NCBI RefSeq assembly: GCF_036689815.1
Contig: NZ_JBAHUR010000009.1
Coordinates: 72,718-136,717, forward strand
Reading direction: 5' to 3'
Length of the DNA stretch: 64,000 nucleotides
Source: Magnetovibrio sp. PR-2
GTDB taxonomy: Bacteria > Pseudomonadota > Alphaproteobacteria > Rhodospirillales > Magnetovibrionaceae
Under the pieces are notes generated by a model. The model saw nothing but the letters and a program-made list of their open reading frames with translations, was not told the DNA's origin and ran no database searches. Each line of letters opens with the position of its first letter. The first letter of the stretch is position 1. The position numbers and the translations under genes are program-made. This document shows, one piece after another, positions 35,958 to 43,489 of this stretch.

Positions 35958-38813
35958 TTACATCTCCTGCCTTTTTCCGTCTGCGTCGTAGAACGGCAGG
36001 CTGACAACTTTGGCCGGGATCATCTGGCCCTTGTCACCACGAATGGCGATGCTTTGGCCGACCTCACTCAAATCGGGACGGACGAACGCAAGACCCAAAG
36101 GGTGGCCCAAGCTGGGGCTTTCGGAAATGGACGTCACACGCCCCGCAATGTCTTTGCCTTCAATGACCAAGTGAGATTCTTCCGGCAGAACCGATCCGGA
36201 TGCCAAGGCAAAGCCCACCAAGCGCCGTTCTGGCCCGTCTGTATTGAGGCTATCGACTGCCGCCTTGCCCACATAAAACGGCTTCTTCTTGGCAATGGCC
36301 CAGGCCATGTCGGCTTCGGGTGGGGTGGACAGACCGTCCGTGTCTTGACCGACAATAATATGTCCCTTTTCCAATCGCAGCACGCGCTGGGCTTCGACAC
36401 CGAAGGGTTGGATGTTGAGATCTTTTCCGGCGTCCATCAATGCATCCCAAAGGCTCAGGCCTTGAGATACGGGACAGTGAAGTTCGTAACCCAATTCTCC
36501 GACGAAGCCAACGCGCAGGGCCCGCACGGGGGTTTCGTTCAAAGTGCCCTCAACCGCGCCCATATAAGGCAGCGCCTCAGCCGATACGTCAAAGCTGGGC
36601 TCTAAGCGTTCCATCACTTTGCGGGCATCAGGCCCGGCCACGTTGAACGCTGCATAGGCTCCGGTGACATTGGCAATGTCAACCTTCAGTCCCCACTGGG
36701 CGTTGAACCACAGCATGCGACGATAGACACCGTCCACACCGCCGGTGGTGGCGGAAACATAAAAGTGATCGTCGGCCAATCGGGCAGCCACACCATCGTC
36801 AATGACTTGGCCCGCATCGCCACACATCAAGGCATAGCGCAACCGCCCGACGGGTTGTTTCAGATAGGCAAAGGTGTGCATGCGGTTCAAGAACTCAGCC
36901 GCATCGGGCCCGCGCACTTCCAACTTGCCCAGCGTGGAAATATCAATTAGACCGACACCATTGCGCACAGCCAAAACTTCACGCTGAATAGCCGCGTTGG
37001 CATGTTCGTTCGCTTGCGGATAGTAAGCGGGACGCAGCCACGAACCGGCCACCATCATTTCGGCGCCCAGCTCAACATGACGGTCATGCACGGCGGTGTA
37101 GCGCGTCGGGTCAAACTGTCGTCCGGCCAAATGGCCCAAGGTCTCGCCGCCAATGGGGGGGCGCAATGTGGTCATGCCGGCCTTGTTCAGCGGGCGTCCC
37201 GCTTCTTTGGCCGACAAGCGCACCACGGCCAAGTGCCCGGTGCGCCCTTGCATGGGCCCCATACCGGCGGTGGAGTAGCGCTTTAACAACTGAACATGCG
37301 AGAAACCAGAGCGCACGGCATTGAGAATGTCTTTCATCTGCAAATCTTCGTCATAATCGACAAAGGCTTTGCCTGCACCGCCCGCAGCCATCGGCCAGGG
37401 GTGGTTTTGGTATCCTGGGGGATCGGCGGGGACTTCGCCTGCACCCCCTGCAGCGCGCTTACCGTCAGCAGCTTTGGAAACATGTGAGCGATAGCCGTTC
37501 ACCCCACCGGCCACGAAAACATTTGCAGGCAGCTCTTCGGGCAGCTTAAACGTCGCAGCCTCTTCGTCATAAAGTGCGGGCGTGCCCAAGTGGTGAATCA
37601 GCCCCGCGTTCGGCACGACCCCGACGGAGATACACAAGACATCGCACGAAACCTGTTCTGTACGGCCCGACACTCTACCGTGCCCATCAAAATCTTTGAC
37701 AATGACGCGTTCCAAATGACCGTCCGCACCGCTTTGTGCTTCACTAACCATCGCCGCATAACGAATGGGAATATCTTTGGCTTTGAACGCGTCATGCATG
37801 AGACCTGTCGCGGCAAAGCCTGCGCGCAGATCGATGACTTGAGAAATCGTCACGCCCGCCGCCATCAAATCCAAGGCACAAGCATAACCGTCTTCATCCG
37901 CCGTCAACACGGCGGCGGAATGGCCGGGGCAGACACCATACAGATGCATCAAACGTTGTGCTGCCGAGGCATGCATTACACCCGGTAAGTCGTTGCCCGC
38001 AAACACGGCAGGCTGACCGATGACGCCCGTGGCAACCACAACTTTATGGGCCCGCAGTTTGTACATGCGTTTGCCTTGGATGACAGCCAGCATGTTGTCG
38101 GCGAATAGGCCTTGGGCTGTGGCATTCAGATAGATTTCAATATTGGCCTGGTTTTCAACGGCTTTGGCCAAATCAGAAACATCTTGGTTTTTGTAAAGGG
38201 CAGAGCCACCCAGCTTAACACCACTGTCGATCAAGATCACATCAGACTCTGCTTGCGCGGCTTCCAGGGCAGCGCTCAAACCCGACACACCAGCACCGAC
38301 CACCGCCACGTCGCAAAACGTATAGGCTTTGTCATAGCTGTCATCGTGACCGAGGCTCACATCGACCTTTCCAAGACCCGCGAGGCCACGAATGACACGT
38401 TCCCAAACGGGCCACAGAAACTTGGGCCGGAAGAACGTGTGGTAATAGAAGCCTACGGGCATGAAGCGTGACAGCTTGTCCAGCCACTTGGCCTTGTCCC
38501 CGTTCAAACCACCGAACACGTTTTGCGCTTCGGCCTTCAGGCCTTTTGAAATCGGGTGAACATCGCCCACCACGTTGGGCATGCTGTCCACTTGCATCAA
38601 GGTGTTGGCTTCTGCACCGCTCATAGAAAAAACGCTACGTGGCCGATGGTATTTGAACGAGCGCGACATCACACTTTGCCCGTTCGCCATTAGAGCCGAC
38701 GCAATGGTGTCGCCTTCAAAGCCCGTGTAGCTTTTGCCTTCGAACGTAAAGTGCACAGGTTTGTCGCGTTGGATCAAACGGCCATAGGGGCTGGGCAGAC
38801 GGTTGGTGGTCAT
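35958..38813 (-). CDS. mgdC: N-methylglutamate dehydrogenase subunit C (sarcosine oxidase alpha-like)
   Basis: A 951-residue subunit. An N-terminal 2Fe-2S-ferredoxin-like fold (VHFTFEGKSYTGFEGDTIASALMANG) precedes an NAD-binding-type domain, VAVVGAGVSGLSAALEAAQAESDV. The C-terminal half is a GcvT-like aminomethyltransferase fold, with GVGLIDISTLGKLEVRGPDAAEFLNRM. It binds folate in relatives, so the methyl carbon can leave as methylene-tetrahydrofolate. It overlaps the delta-subunit gene by 4 bases. The enzyme oxidises N-methylglutamate back to glutamate plus a C1 unit. Confidence 0.9.
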   Translation of the reverse strand: MTTNRLPSPYGRLIQRDKPVHFTFEGKSYTGFEGDTIASALMANGQSVMSRSFKYHRPRSVFSMSGAEANTLMQVDSMPNVVGDVHPISKGLKAEAQNVFGGLNGDKAKWLDKLSRFMPVGFYYHTFFRPKFLWPVWERVIRGLAGLGKVDVSLGHDDSYDKAYTFCDVAVVGAGVSGLSAALEAAQAESDVILIDSGVKLGGSALYKNQDVSDLAKAVENQANIEIYLNATAQGLFADNMLAVIQGKRMYKLRAHKVVVATGVIGQPAVFAGNDLPGVMHASAAQRLMHLYGVCPGHSAAVLTADEDGYACALDLMAAGVTISQVIDLRAGFAATGLMHDAFKAKDIPIRYAAMVSEAQSGADGHLERVIVKDFDGHGRVSGRTEQVSCDVLCISVGVVPNAGLIHHLGTPALYDEEAATFKLPEELPANVFVAGGVNGYRSHVSKAADGKRAAGGAGEVPADPPGYQNHPWPMAAGGAGKAFVDYDEDLQMKDILNAVRSGFSHVQLLKRYSTAGMGPMQGRTGHLAVVRLSAKEAGRPLNKAGMTTLRPPIGGETLGHLAGRQFDPTRYTAVHDRHVELGAEMMVAGSWLRPAYYPQANEHANAAIQREVLAVRNGVGLIDISTLGKLEVRGPDAAEFLNRMHTFAYLKQPVGRLRYALMCGDAGQVIDDGVAARLADDHFYVSATTGGVDGVYRRMLWFNAQWGLKVDIANVTGAYAAFNVAGPDARKVMERLEPSFDVSAEALPYMGAVEGTLNETPVRALRVGFVGELGYELHCPVSQGLSLWDALMDAGKDLNIQPFGVEAQRVLRLEKGHIIVGQDTDGLSTPPEADMAWAIAKKKPFYVGKAAVDSLNTDGPERRLVGFALASGSVLPEESHLVIEGKDIAGRVTSISESPSLGHPLGLAFVRPDLSEVGQSIAIRGDKGQMIPAKVVSLPFYDADGKRQEM

Positions 38814-39064
38814 GTCAAATCCTCCACCCCATAGGTCTTGAGGATTTCATCCGTGCGGGTATCACGCTCGGCAATGAACCAATAAGACGAGGGCACGTGC
38901 ATCCACCATTCGCGCACCACACCCGCCGCGTTTTCGCGCTGGAAGGTATAGTCCGCCCATTCGCGGTTGGGGGCGTTGTCGGCGGGAAGTTTTTGCACTT
39001 CACCACCACAGACAAACTCTTGAATATTGCGCGAACCATTTAAGGGACATGGCATCAGTTTCAT
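38810..39064 (-). CDS. mgdB: N-methylglutamate dehydrogenase subunit B (sarcosine oxidase delta-like)
   Basis: A small 84-residue zinc subunit: MKLMPCPLNGSRNIQEFVCGGE contains the metal-binding Cys pattern of the sarcosine oxidase delta family, although the usual CPxCG is CPLNG here, so one Cys ligand is displaced. ADYTFQRENAAGVVREWW and RDTRTDEIL follow. Start ATG 39064. It overlaps the alpha gene by 4 bases and lies 13 bases after the beta gene. Confidence 0.87.
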   Translation of the reverse strand: MKLMPCPLNGSRNIQEFVCGGEVQKLPADNAPNREWADYTFQRENAAGVVREWWMHVPSSYWFIAERDTRTDEILKTYGVEDLT

Positions 39065-39077
39065 GTGCGCATCTCCC

Positions 39078-40316
39078 CTAATGCCCGACCGAAGCCGCAC
39101 CGGCTTCGCCCAGTTGGTTGAAGGTCTCAAACCTGTCCAGGCGAAACGGCGCGATGGTGGAATGGGGGCGGTCGTAAGCCAGCGTGTCGGCCATGAACTT
39201 GCCGCAGGCGGGCGTGGCCTTGAATCCCCATGTACCCCAACCCGCATCGATGTAAAGATTGTCCACCGGGGTCTTGCCCATGATGGGGGCAAAGTCCGGG
39301 GTCATGTCCGTCATGCCCGCCCATTGGCGCATCAAGCGCACGTCGGACAGATACGGGAACAGCTCCAACATGTGGGCCATCAGACCTTCTTTCCATTCCA
39401 AGGTCGAGCGGGTGGAATACAGGCTATAAGGATCGCTCGCCCCGCCCATGACCAATTCACCGCGCTGGCTTTGCCAGATGTAAGTGTGCAGCGAACCCGA
39501 CACGATGATGGGATCCAAAAATGGTTTGAGCGGTTGCGACACACAAGCCTGCAACGGCACTGTGCGAATGGGCAAAGAGACTTCGGCCATCTTGGCAACC
39601 AGAGAACTTGCCCCCGCGACAGCCATCAACACCCGCCCGCATTCAATGCGGCCGCGTGACGTCTCAATCGCTTTGATGTGACCATCGGCCATATCGAAGC
39701 CTGTGACTTCAGTTTGTTGGTGAAGCTCGACACCCCGTGCTGACGCTTCGCGGGCATAGCCCCATGCCACCGCGTCATGACGTGCCGTGGAACCGATGGG
39801 GTGATAGAGCGCGCCCAGAACAGGCCAACGTGCCGAGCGGCTCAAATCCATCTGCGGCGCAACGCGGGCAATTTCTTCCGCGCCGATGACTTCGGAACTG
39901 ACCCCCATGTGCTTGTTCACTTCCGCGCGCCACCGCATGGTGCGCACGGACGCGTCCGTGTGCGCCAACGTCAGGTGCCCGCGTTTGGAATACATCACGT
40001 TGATGCCCAGCTCTGACGATAGACCTTCAAACAGCTTCATGGAGGCGTCGTAAAACTTCACACCTTCAGGCGTGAGATAGTTCGCCCGCACAATGGCCGT
40101 GTTGCGCGCCGTGTTGCCGCCGCCCAAATAGCCCTTTTCAATCACCGCCACATCGCGGATGCCGTGATCTTTGGCCAAGTGATAGGCCGCCGCCAAGCCA
40201 TGCCCGCCGCCGCCGACAATCACCACGTCATAGGATTTTTTCAGGGGTGTCTCACTGGGGAGATGGCGTCGGTCCGCCCGCGCCAAACCCAGTCCGTACT
40301 TTAACAATTGGAGCAC
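39078..40316 (-). CDS. mgdA: N-methylglutamate dehydrogenase subunit A (sarcosine oxidase beta-like)
   Basis: FAD subunit of 412 residues. The dinucleotide fold VVIVGGGGHGLAAAYHLAKDHG is followed by GYLGGGNTARNTAIVRANYLTPEGV, where the FAD is covalently attached in the sarcosine oxidase family. The C-terminal part has MGKTPVDNLYIDAGWGTWGFKATPACG. It starts at GTG 40316 and is first in the operon mgdABCD-regulator-gmaS, divergent from mgsA. Confidence 0.9.
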   Translation of the reverse strand: MLQLLKYGLGLARADRRHLPSETPLKKSYDVVIVGGGGHGLAAAYHLAKDHGIRDVAVIEKGYLGGGNTARNTAIVRANYLTPEGVKFYDASMKLFEGLSSELGINVMYSKRGHLTLAHTDASVRTMRWRAEVNKHMGVSSEVIGAEEIARVAPQMDLSRSARWPVLGALYHPIGSTARHDAVAWGYAREASARGVELHQQTEVTGFDMADGHIKAIETSRGRIECGRVLMAVAGASSLVAKMAEVSLPIRTVPLQACVSQPLKPFLDPIIVSGSLHTYIWQSQRGELVMGGASDPYSLYSTRSTLEWKEGLMAHMLELFPYLSDVRLMRQWAGMTDMTPDFAPIMGKTPVDNLYIDAGWGTWGFKATPACGKFMADTLAYDRPHSTIAPFRLDRFETFNQLGEAGAASVGH

Positions 40317-40383
40317 CGTTGCGGCCCGCCTTAATCAAAAAAAAGAATCCAACCGGTCAGGTTGTTGGGGGAACTGTATCAAT

Positions 40384-40394
40384 ATATTTCCTCT
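40384..40394 (-). promoter_or_regulatory. motif upstream of mgdA
   Basis: Read on the minus strand this is AGAGGAAATAT, 68 bases before mgdA, preceded by TTTTGCACA. An inverted copy precedes mgsA. It is a candidate operator for the XRE-cupin regulator. Confidence 0.45.
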
Positions 40395-40536
40395 TGTGCA
40401 AAATATTTTAACCACAGAAAAATTATCAGCATTCCCGGTGTTAAATGAGGCCTATATTATAAAGGTGTGCACGTTTCAAAGCTGAAATCCGCAGAAAACC
40501 GCCATTTTCATCCTTAGAAAACCCATAATTTTCATG

Positions 40537-40547
40537 AGAGGAAATAT
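40537..40547 (+). promoter_or_regulatory. motif upstream of mgsA
   Basis: AGAGGAAATAT lies 100 bases before mgsA, preceded by TTTTCATG and followed by a T-run. It is identical (11 of 11 bases) and in the same orientation relative to the gene as the mgdA copy. The remaining 330 bases of the gap are A/T rich and show no gene. Confidence 0.45.
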
Positions 40548-40646
40548 TTTTTAATTAAATGTTGATCCACAGGTCTGTTCTGCATACCCTAAGAGCCAAC
40601 GGGACAGACGTCCCCTCATCCATTTTGAAGGACCAAGGCGAAGCAC

Positions 40647-41549
40647 ATGTGTGGCATTGCAGGCATTCTTTACAAAAACTCCCAAGGCGCTGAGCCCGTC
40701 GGCCAGTCCTTGATTTCCATGCTCGACGGCTGTCAGCACCGGGGCGAGGATTCCACGGGCTTTGCCATGTACCGTCCCGAAGACAATCACCTGCACCTGC
40801 GCTTCATTGTTGGTGACGACGGGGAAGCTGCCATTGAGCACATCAAATCCATCTTGGCGGAACATGGCGCGACGTTGCTCAGCGACGAACGCTTGGGCAA
40901 AAGCTACCGTGCCAATGTGGCGTTTGAAGGCGATATCCAGGACTTCACCTATGCTTTGGAAAACGCCGCGAAATTGATTTCGGCGGGTTACGCCTTGGAC
41001 ATCATCAAGGACGAAGGCACGGCAAAGGATGTGGACGACGCCTATGCCGTCAACGGCTTTGCCGGAACGCATGGCATCGGGCATGTGCGCTTGGCGACCG
41101 AATCTGAAGTCAAACCCGAAGCCGCTCACCCGTTCTTGGCCACCGGCTTTGCCGACGTCGCCATCGTGCACAACGGCCAGATCACCAACTATTGGAAGAT
41201 GCGCCGCCGTATGGAACGGCGCGGGTTCAAATTCCGCACCGACAACGACAGCGAACTGATCGCTGTGTACTTGGCCGATCACCTCAAAAACGGGCACACC
41301 TTGGAAACGGCATTGCAAGAAGCCATCGACACTTTGGACGGGACCTTCTCATTTTTGGTCTCCACCAAAGACGAGATCGGATACGCCAAAGACCACTTGG
41401 CCGCCAAGCCCATGGTTTTGGTGGAAACCGACGATCTGATCGCCATCGCGTCGGAAGAGGTCTCCCTCAACCGCCTTTTCCCCGGCACCGCCCTCACCAC
41501 AACCGAACCAGCACCAGGGACTTTTAAAACGTGGCAACGCTCGATCTAA
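40647..41549 (+). CDS. mgsA: N-methylglutamate synthase subunit A (class II glutamine amidotransferase domain)
   Basis: A 300-residue Ntn-type amidotransferase. The N-terminal Cys2 is exposed (MCGIAGILY), followed by QHRGEDSTGFAMY, IGHVRLATESEV and VAIVHNGQITNYWKMRRRME, all GATase_6 features. In N-methylglutamate synthase it works with the B and C subunits to move the methylamine group of gamma-glutamylmethylamide onto glutamate. The same families make up the GlxB/GlxC/GlxD proteins of rhizobia. It overlaps the next gene by 19 bases. Confidence 0.85.
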   Translation: MCGIAGILYKNSQGAEPVGQSLISMLDGCQHRGEDSTGFAMYRPEDNHLHLRFIVGDDGEAAIEHIKSILAEHGATLLSDERLGKSYRANVAFEGDIQDFTYALENAAKLISAGYALDIIKDEGTAKDVDDAYAVNGFAGTHGIGHVRLATESEVKPEAAHPFLATGFADVAIVHNGQITNYWKMRRRMERRGFKFRTDNDSELIAVYLADHLKNGHTLETALQEAIDTLDGTFSFLVSTKDEIGYAKDHLAAKPMVLVETDDLIAIASEEVSLNRLFPGTALTTTEPAPGTFKTWQRSI

Positions 41550-43486
41550 GTACGCTTTCCATTACGGAAGCCAACGAACGCATCCGCACCTTGGGCGAAC
41601 AAGGCACGGACATCGAAATCATCAATCCTGATGCCCGCCACCACATCGGTGTGGGCTTGACCGCACCCGTCAACGTGAAGGTCAAAGGCTCGGCCGGATA
41701 CTTCTGTGCTGGGCTGTCGGACGGTGCTTCTTTTGAAATTGAACACAACGTCGGTTGGGCTGTGGGCGACAACATGTATGCGGGTTCCGTCATCGTCGGC
41801 GGCAACGCAGGCGCCATCCCCGGCGTCGCCATTCGCGGGGCCGACATCGTCGTCAAAGGCAACATGGGCTCGCGCGCAGGCCAAGTGATGAAGGCCGGCA
41901 ATTTGATTTGTGCCGGCAACTCCAACTTCATGGCGGGCTACATGATGTATGGCGGGCGCATTGTTATTTTGGGCAACTCCGGCGAACAGGTCGGCCAAGA
42001 CATGACGGCGGGGGAAATCTTCGTCGCGGGTGATGTGCAGTCCTTGGGCGCAGACGCCATGCTGACGGACTTGGATAGCACGGACACGGATGAAATTCGC
42101 GCGCTGTTGGACAAATATGAAATCTCGTTCAAGGGCGCATTACAAAAGGTCGTCAACGCAGGCACCAAGCTGCGCTACGCCAAGCAAGAGCCGCGCACGC
42201 GTCCTCAGCCGTTTTTTGTGAGCTCTGGCCGGTCCGATTACTGGAATGCCAAAGTTCAAGAAGACATCTTCATCAAAGCGGGCACCGGGCGTTATCGCAT
42301 TCGCGGCTATGGTGCCTCCAAACCCATGGCGCACTTCAACGACATTGCCTTTCGCAAGGACCTATCCCACGCAGGCAATGACGCCGATGCATTAACACGT
42401 GTGAACTTGGAAACCAAAATCGGTGGGCGCTATGGGGCAAAGCCGTTGAGCCTGTCCATGCCCGTACAGATCGCACCCATGAGCTTTGGCGCGCTGTCGA
42501 AAAAATCCAAAATCGCCCTGGCCACCGCTTCGCGCATGTCCGGCATTTCGGAAAACACCGGCGAAGGCGGCATGTTGGAAGAAGCCCGCCAAGAAGCCGA
42601 CCAACTGGTGTTCCAATGCCTGTCCGGTCGTCTGGGTTGGAACATCAAAGATATGCAACGCGCCGATGGTCTTGAGATTTACATTTCCCAAGGGGCCAAG
42701 CCCGGCTTGGGCGGTCAATTGATGGCGAAAAAGATCACACCGGAGCTGGCCGAGAAACGCGGCATCCCCGAAGGCATCGATTTGCGCAGCCCATCGCGCC
42801 ACCCGGACGTTTTGGGTGCAGACGATCTGGTCATCAAGTTGGAAGAATTCCGCGAAGCCACGGGGCACAAAATCCCCGTCTCCATCAAAATGGGTGCAGG
42901 ACGCGTCAAAGACGACATCAAAATCGCCTACAAAGACGGCTTTGATTATGTGGCACTCGATGGCCTGCAAGGCTCCACCGGTGCCGCGAGTACCGAGGTA
43001 TTAGAAAACGTCGGCATTCCCACTGTGGGCGCATTGATTGAGGCCAAGCTGGGCCTCGCTGAAATCGAAGCCGGTGACGATATGCAGCTGGTCATCATGG
43101 GTGGCATCAAAGACGGCATCGACGCGGCCAAGGCCATTGCCTTAGGCGCCGATGCAGTTGCCATGGGCACGGCGGCGATCATTGCGGGTGGCTGTATCGC
43201 CTGCATGCAGTGCCACGTGGGCACCTGTCCGGTGGGCATCGCCACCCAAGACCCGGAGCACACGGATCGTTACGACAACGCACAAGAAGCCTTAAACATC
43301 CACCGCTTCTTGGAAGGTGTGCGCTGGCAGATGGCGGCCATCACCGATGCGCTGGGTTATGACGACATTCACAAGCTCAGCCCCGACGACTTGGTAGCTC
43401 TGACCCCCGAAGCCGCCGCCATCACCGGGCTGGAATACGTGCCCGGTCACGTCGATTTGCAAAACTCTGCTTTGAAGAAGGCCTAA
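41531..43486 (+). CDS. mgsBC: fused N-methylglutamate synthase subunits B and C (GXGXG domain plus glutamate synthase FMN domain)
   Basis: A 651-residue fusion. Residues 1 to about 230 are a GXGXG (GltB C-terminal, GlxC-like) beta-helix: VGWAVGDNMYAGSVIVGGNAG, ADIVVKGNMGSRAGQVM, GRIVILGNSGEQVGQDM. Residues about 235-651 are a GltB-type FMN-binding TIM barrel: PMSFGALSKKSKIALATASRM, GVKLEEF-like region, KMGAGRVKDDIKIAYKDG, ALDGLQGSTGAASTEVL. The 3Fe-4S ligands are in GGCIACMQCHVGTCPVG. In methylotrophs studied, MgsB and MgsC are separate proteins of about the same two sizes. GTG 41531 start; the next gene follows after 3 bases. Confidence 0.85.
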   Translation: MATLDLSTLSITEANERIRTLGEQGTDIEIINPDARHHIGVGLTAPVNVKVKGSAGYFCAGLSDGASFEIEHNVGWAVGDNMYAGSVIVGGNAGAIPGVAIRGADIVVKGNMGSRAGQVMKAGNLICAGNSNFMAGYMMYGGRIVILGNSGEQVGQDMTAGEIFVAGDVQSLGADAMLTDLDSTDTDEIRALLDKYEISFKGALQKVVNAGTKLRYAKQEPRTRPQPFFVSSGRSDYWNAKVQEDIFIKAGTGRYRIRGYGASKPMAHFNDIAFRKDLSHAGNDADALTRVNLETKIGGRYGAKPLSLSMPVQIAPMSFGALSKKSKIALATASRMSGISENTGEGGMLEEARQEADQLVFQCLSGRLGWNIKDMQRADGLEIYISQGAKPGLGGQLMAKKITPELAEKRGIPEGIDLRSPSRHPDVLGADDLVIKLEEFREATGHKIPVSIKMGAGRVKDDIKIAYKDGFDYVALDGLQGSTGAASTEVLENVGIPTVGALIEAKLGLAEIEAGDDMQLVIMGGIKDGIDAAKAIALGADAVAMGTAAIIAGGCIACMQCHVGTCPVGIATQDPEHTDRYDNAQEALNIHRFLEGVRWQMAAITDALGYDDIHKLSPDDLVALTPEAAAITGLEYVPGHVDLQNSALKKA

Positions 43487-43489
43487 GTC

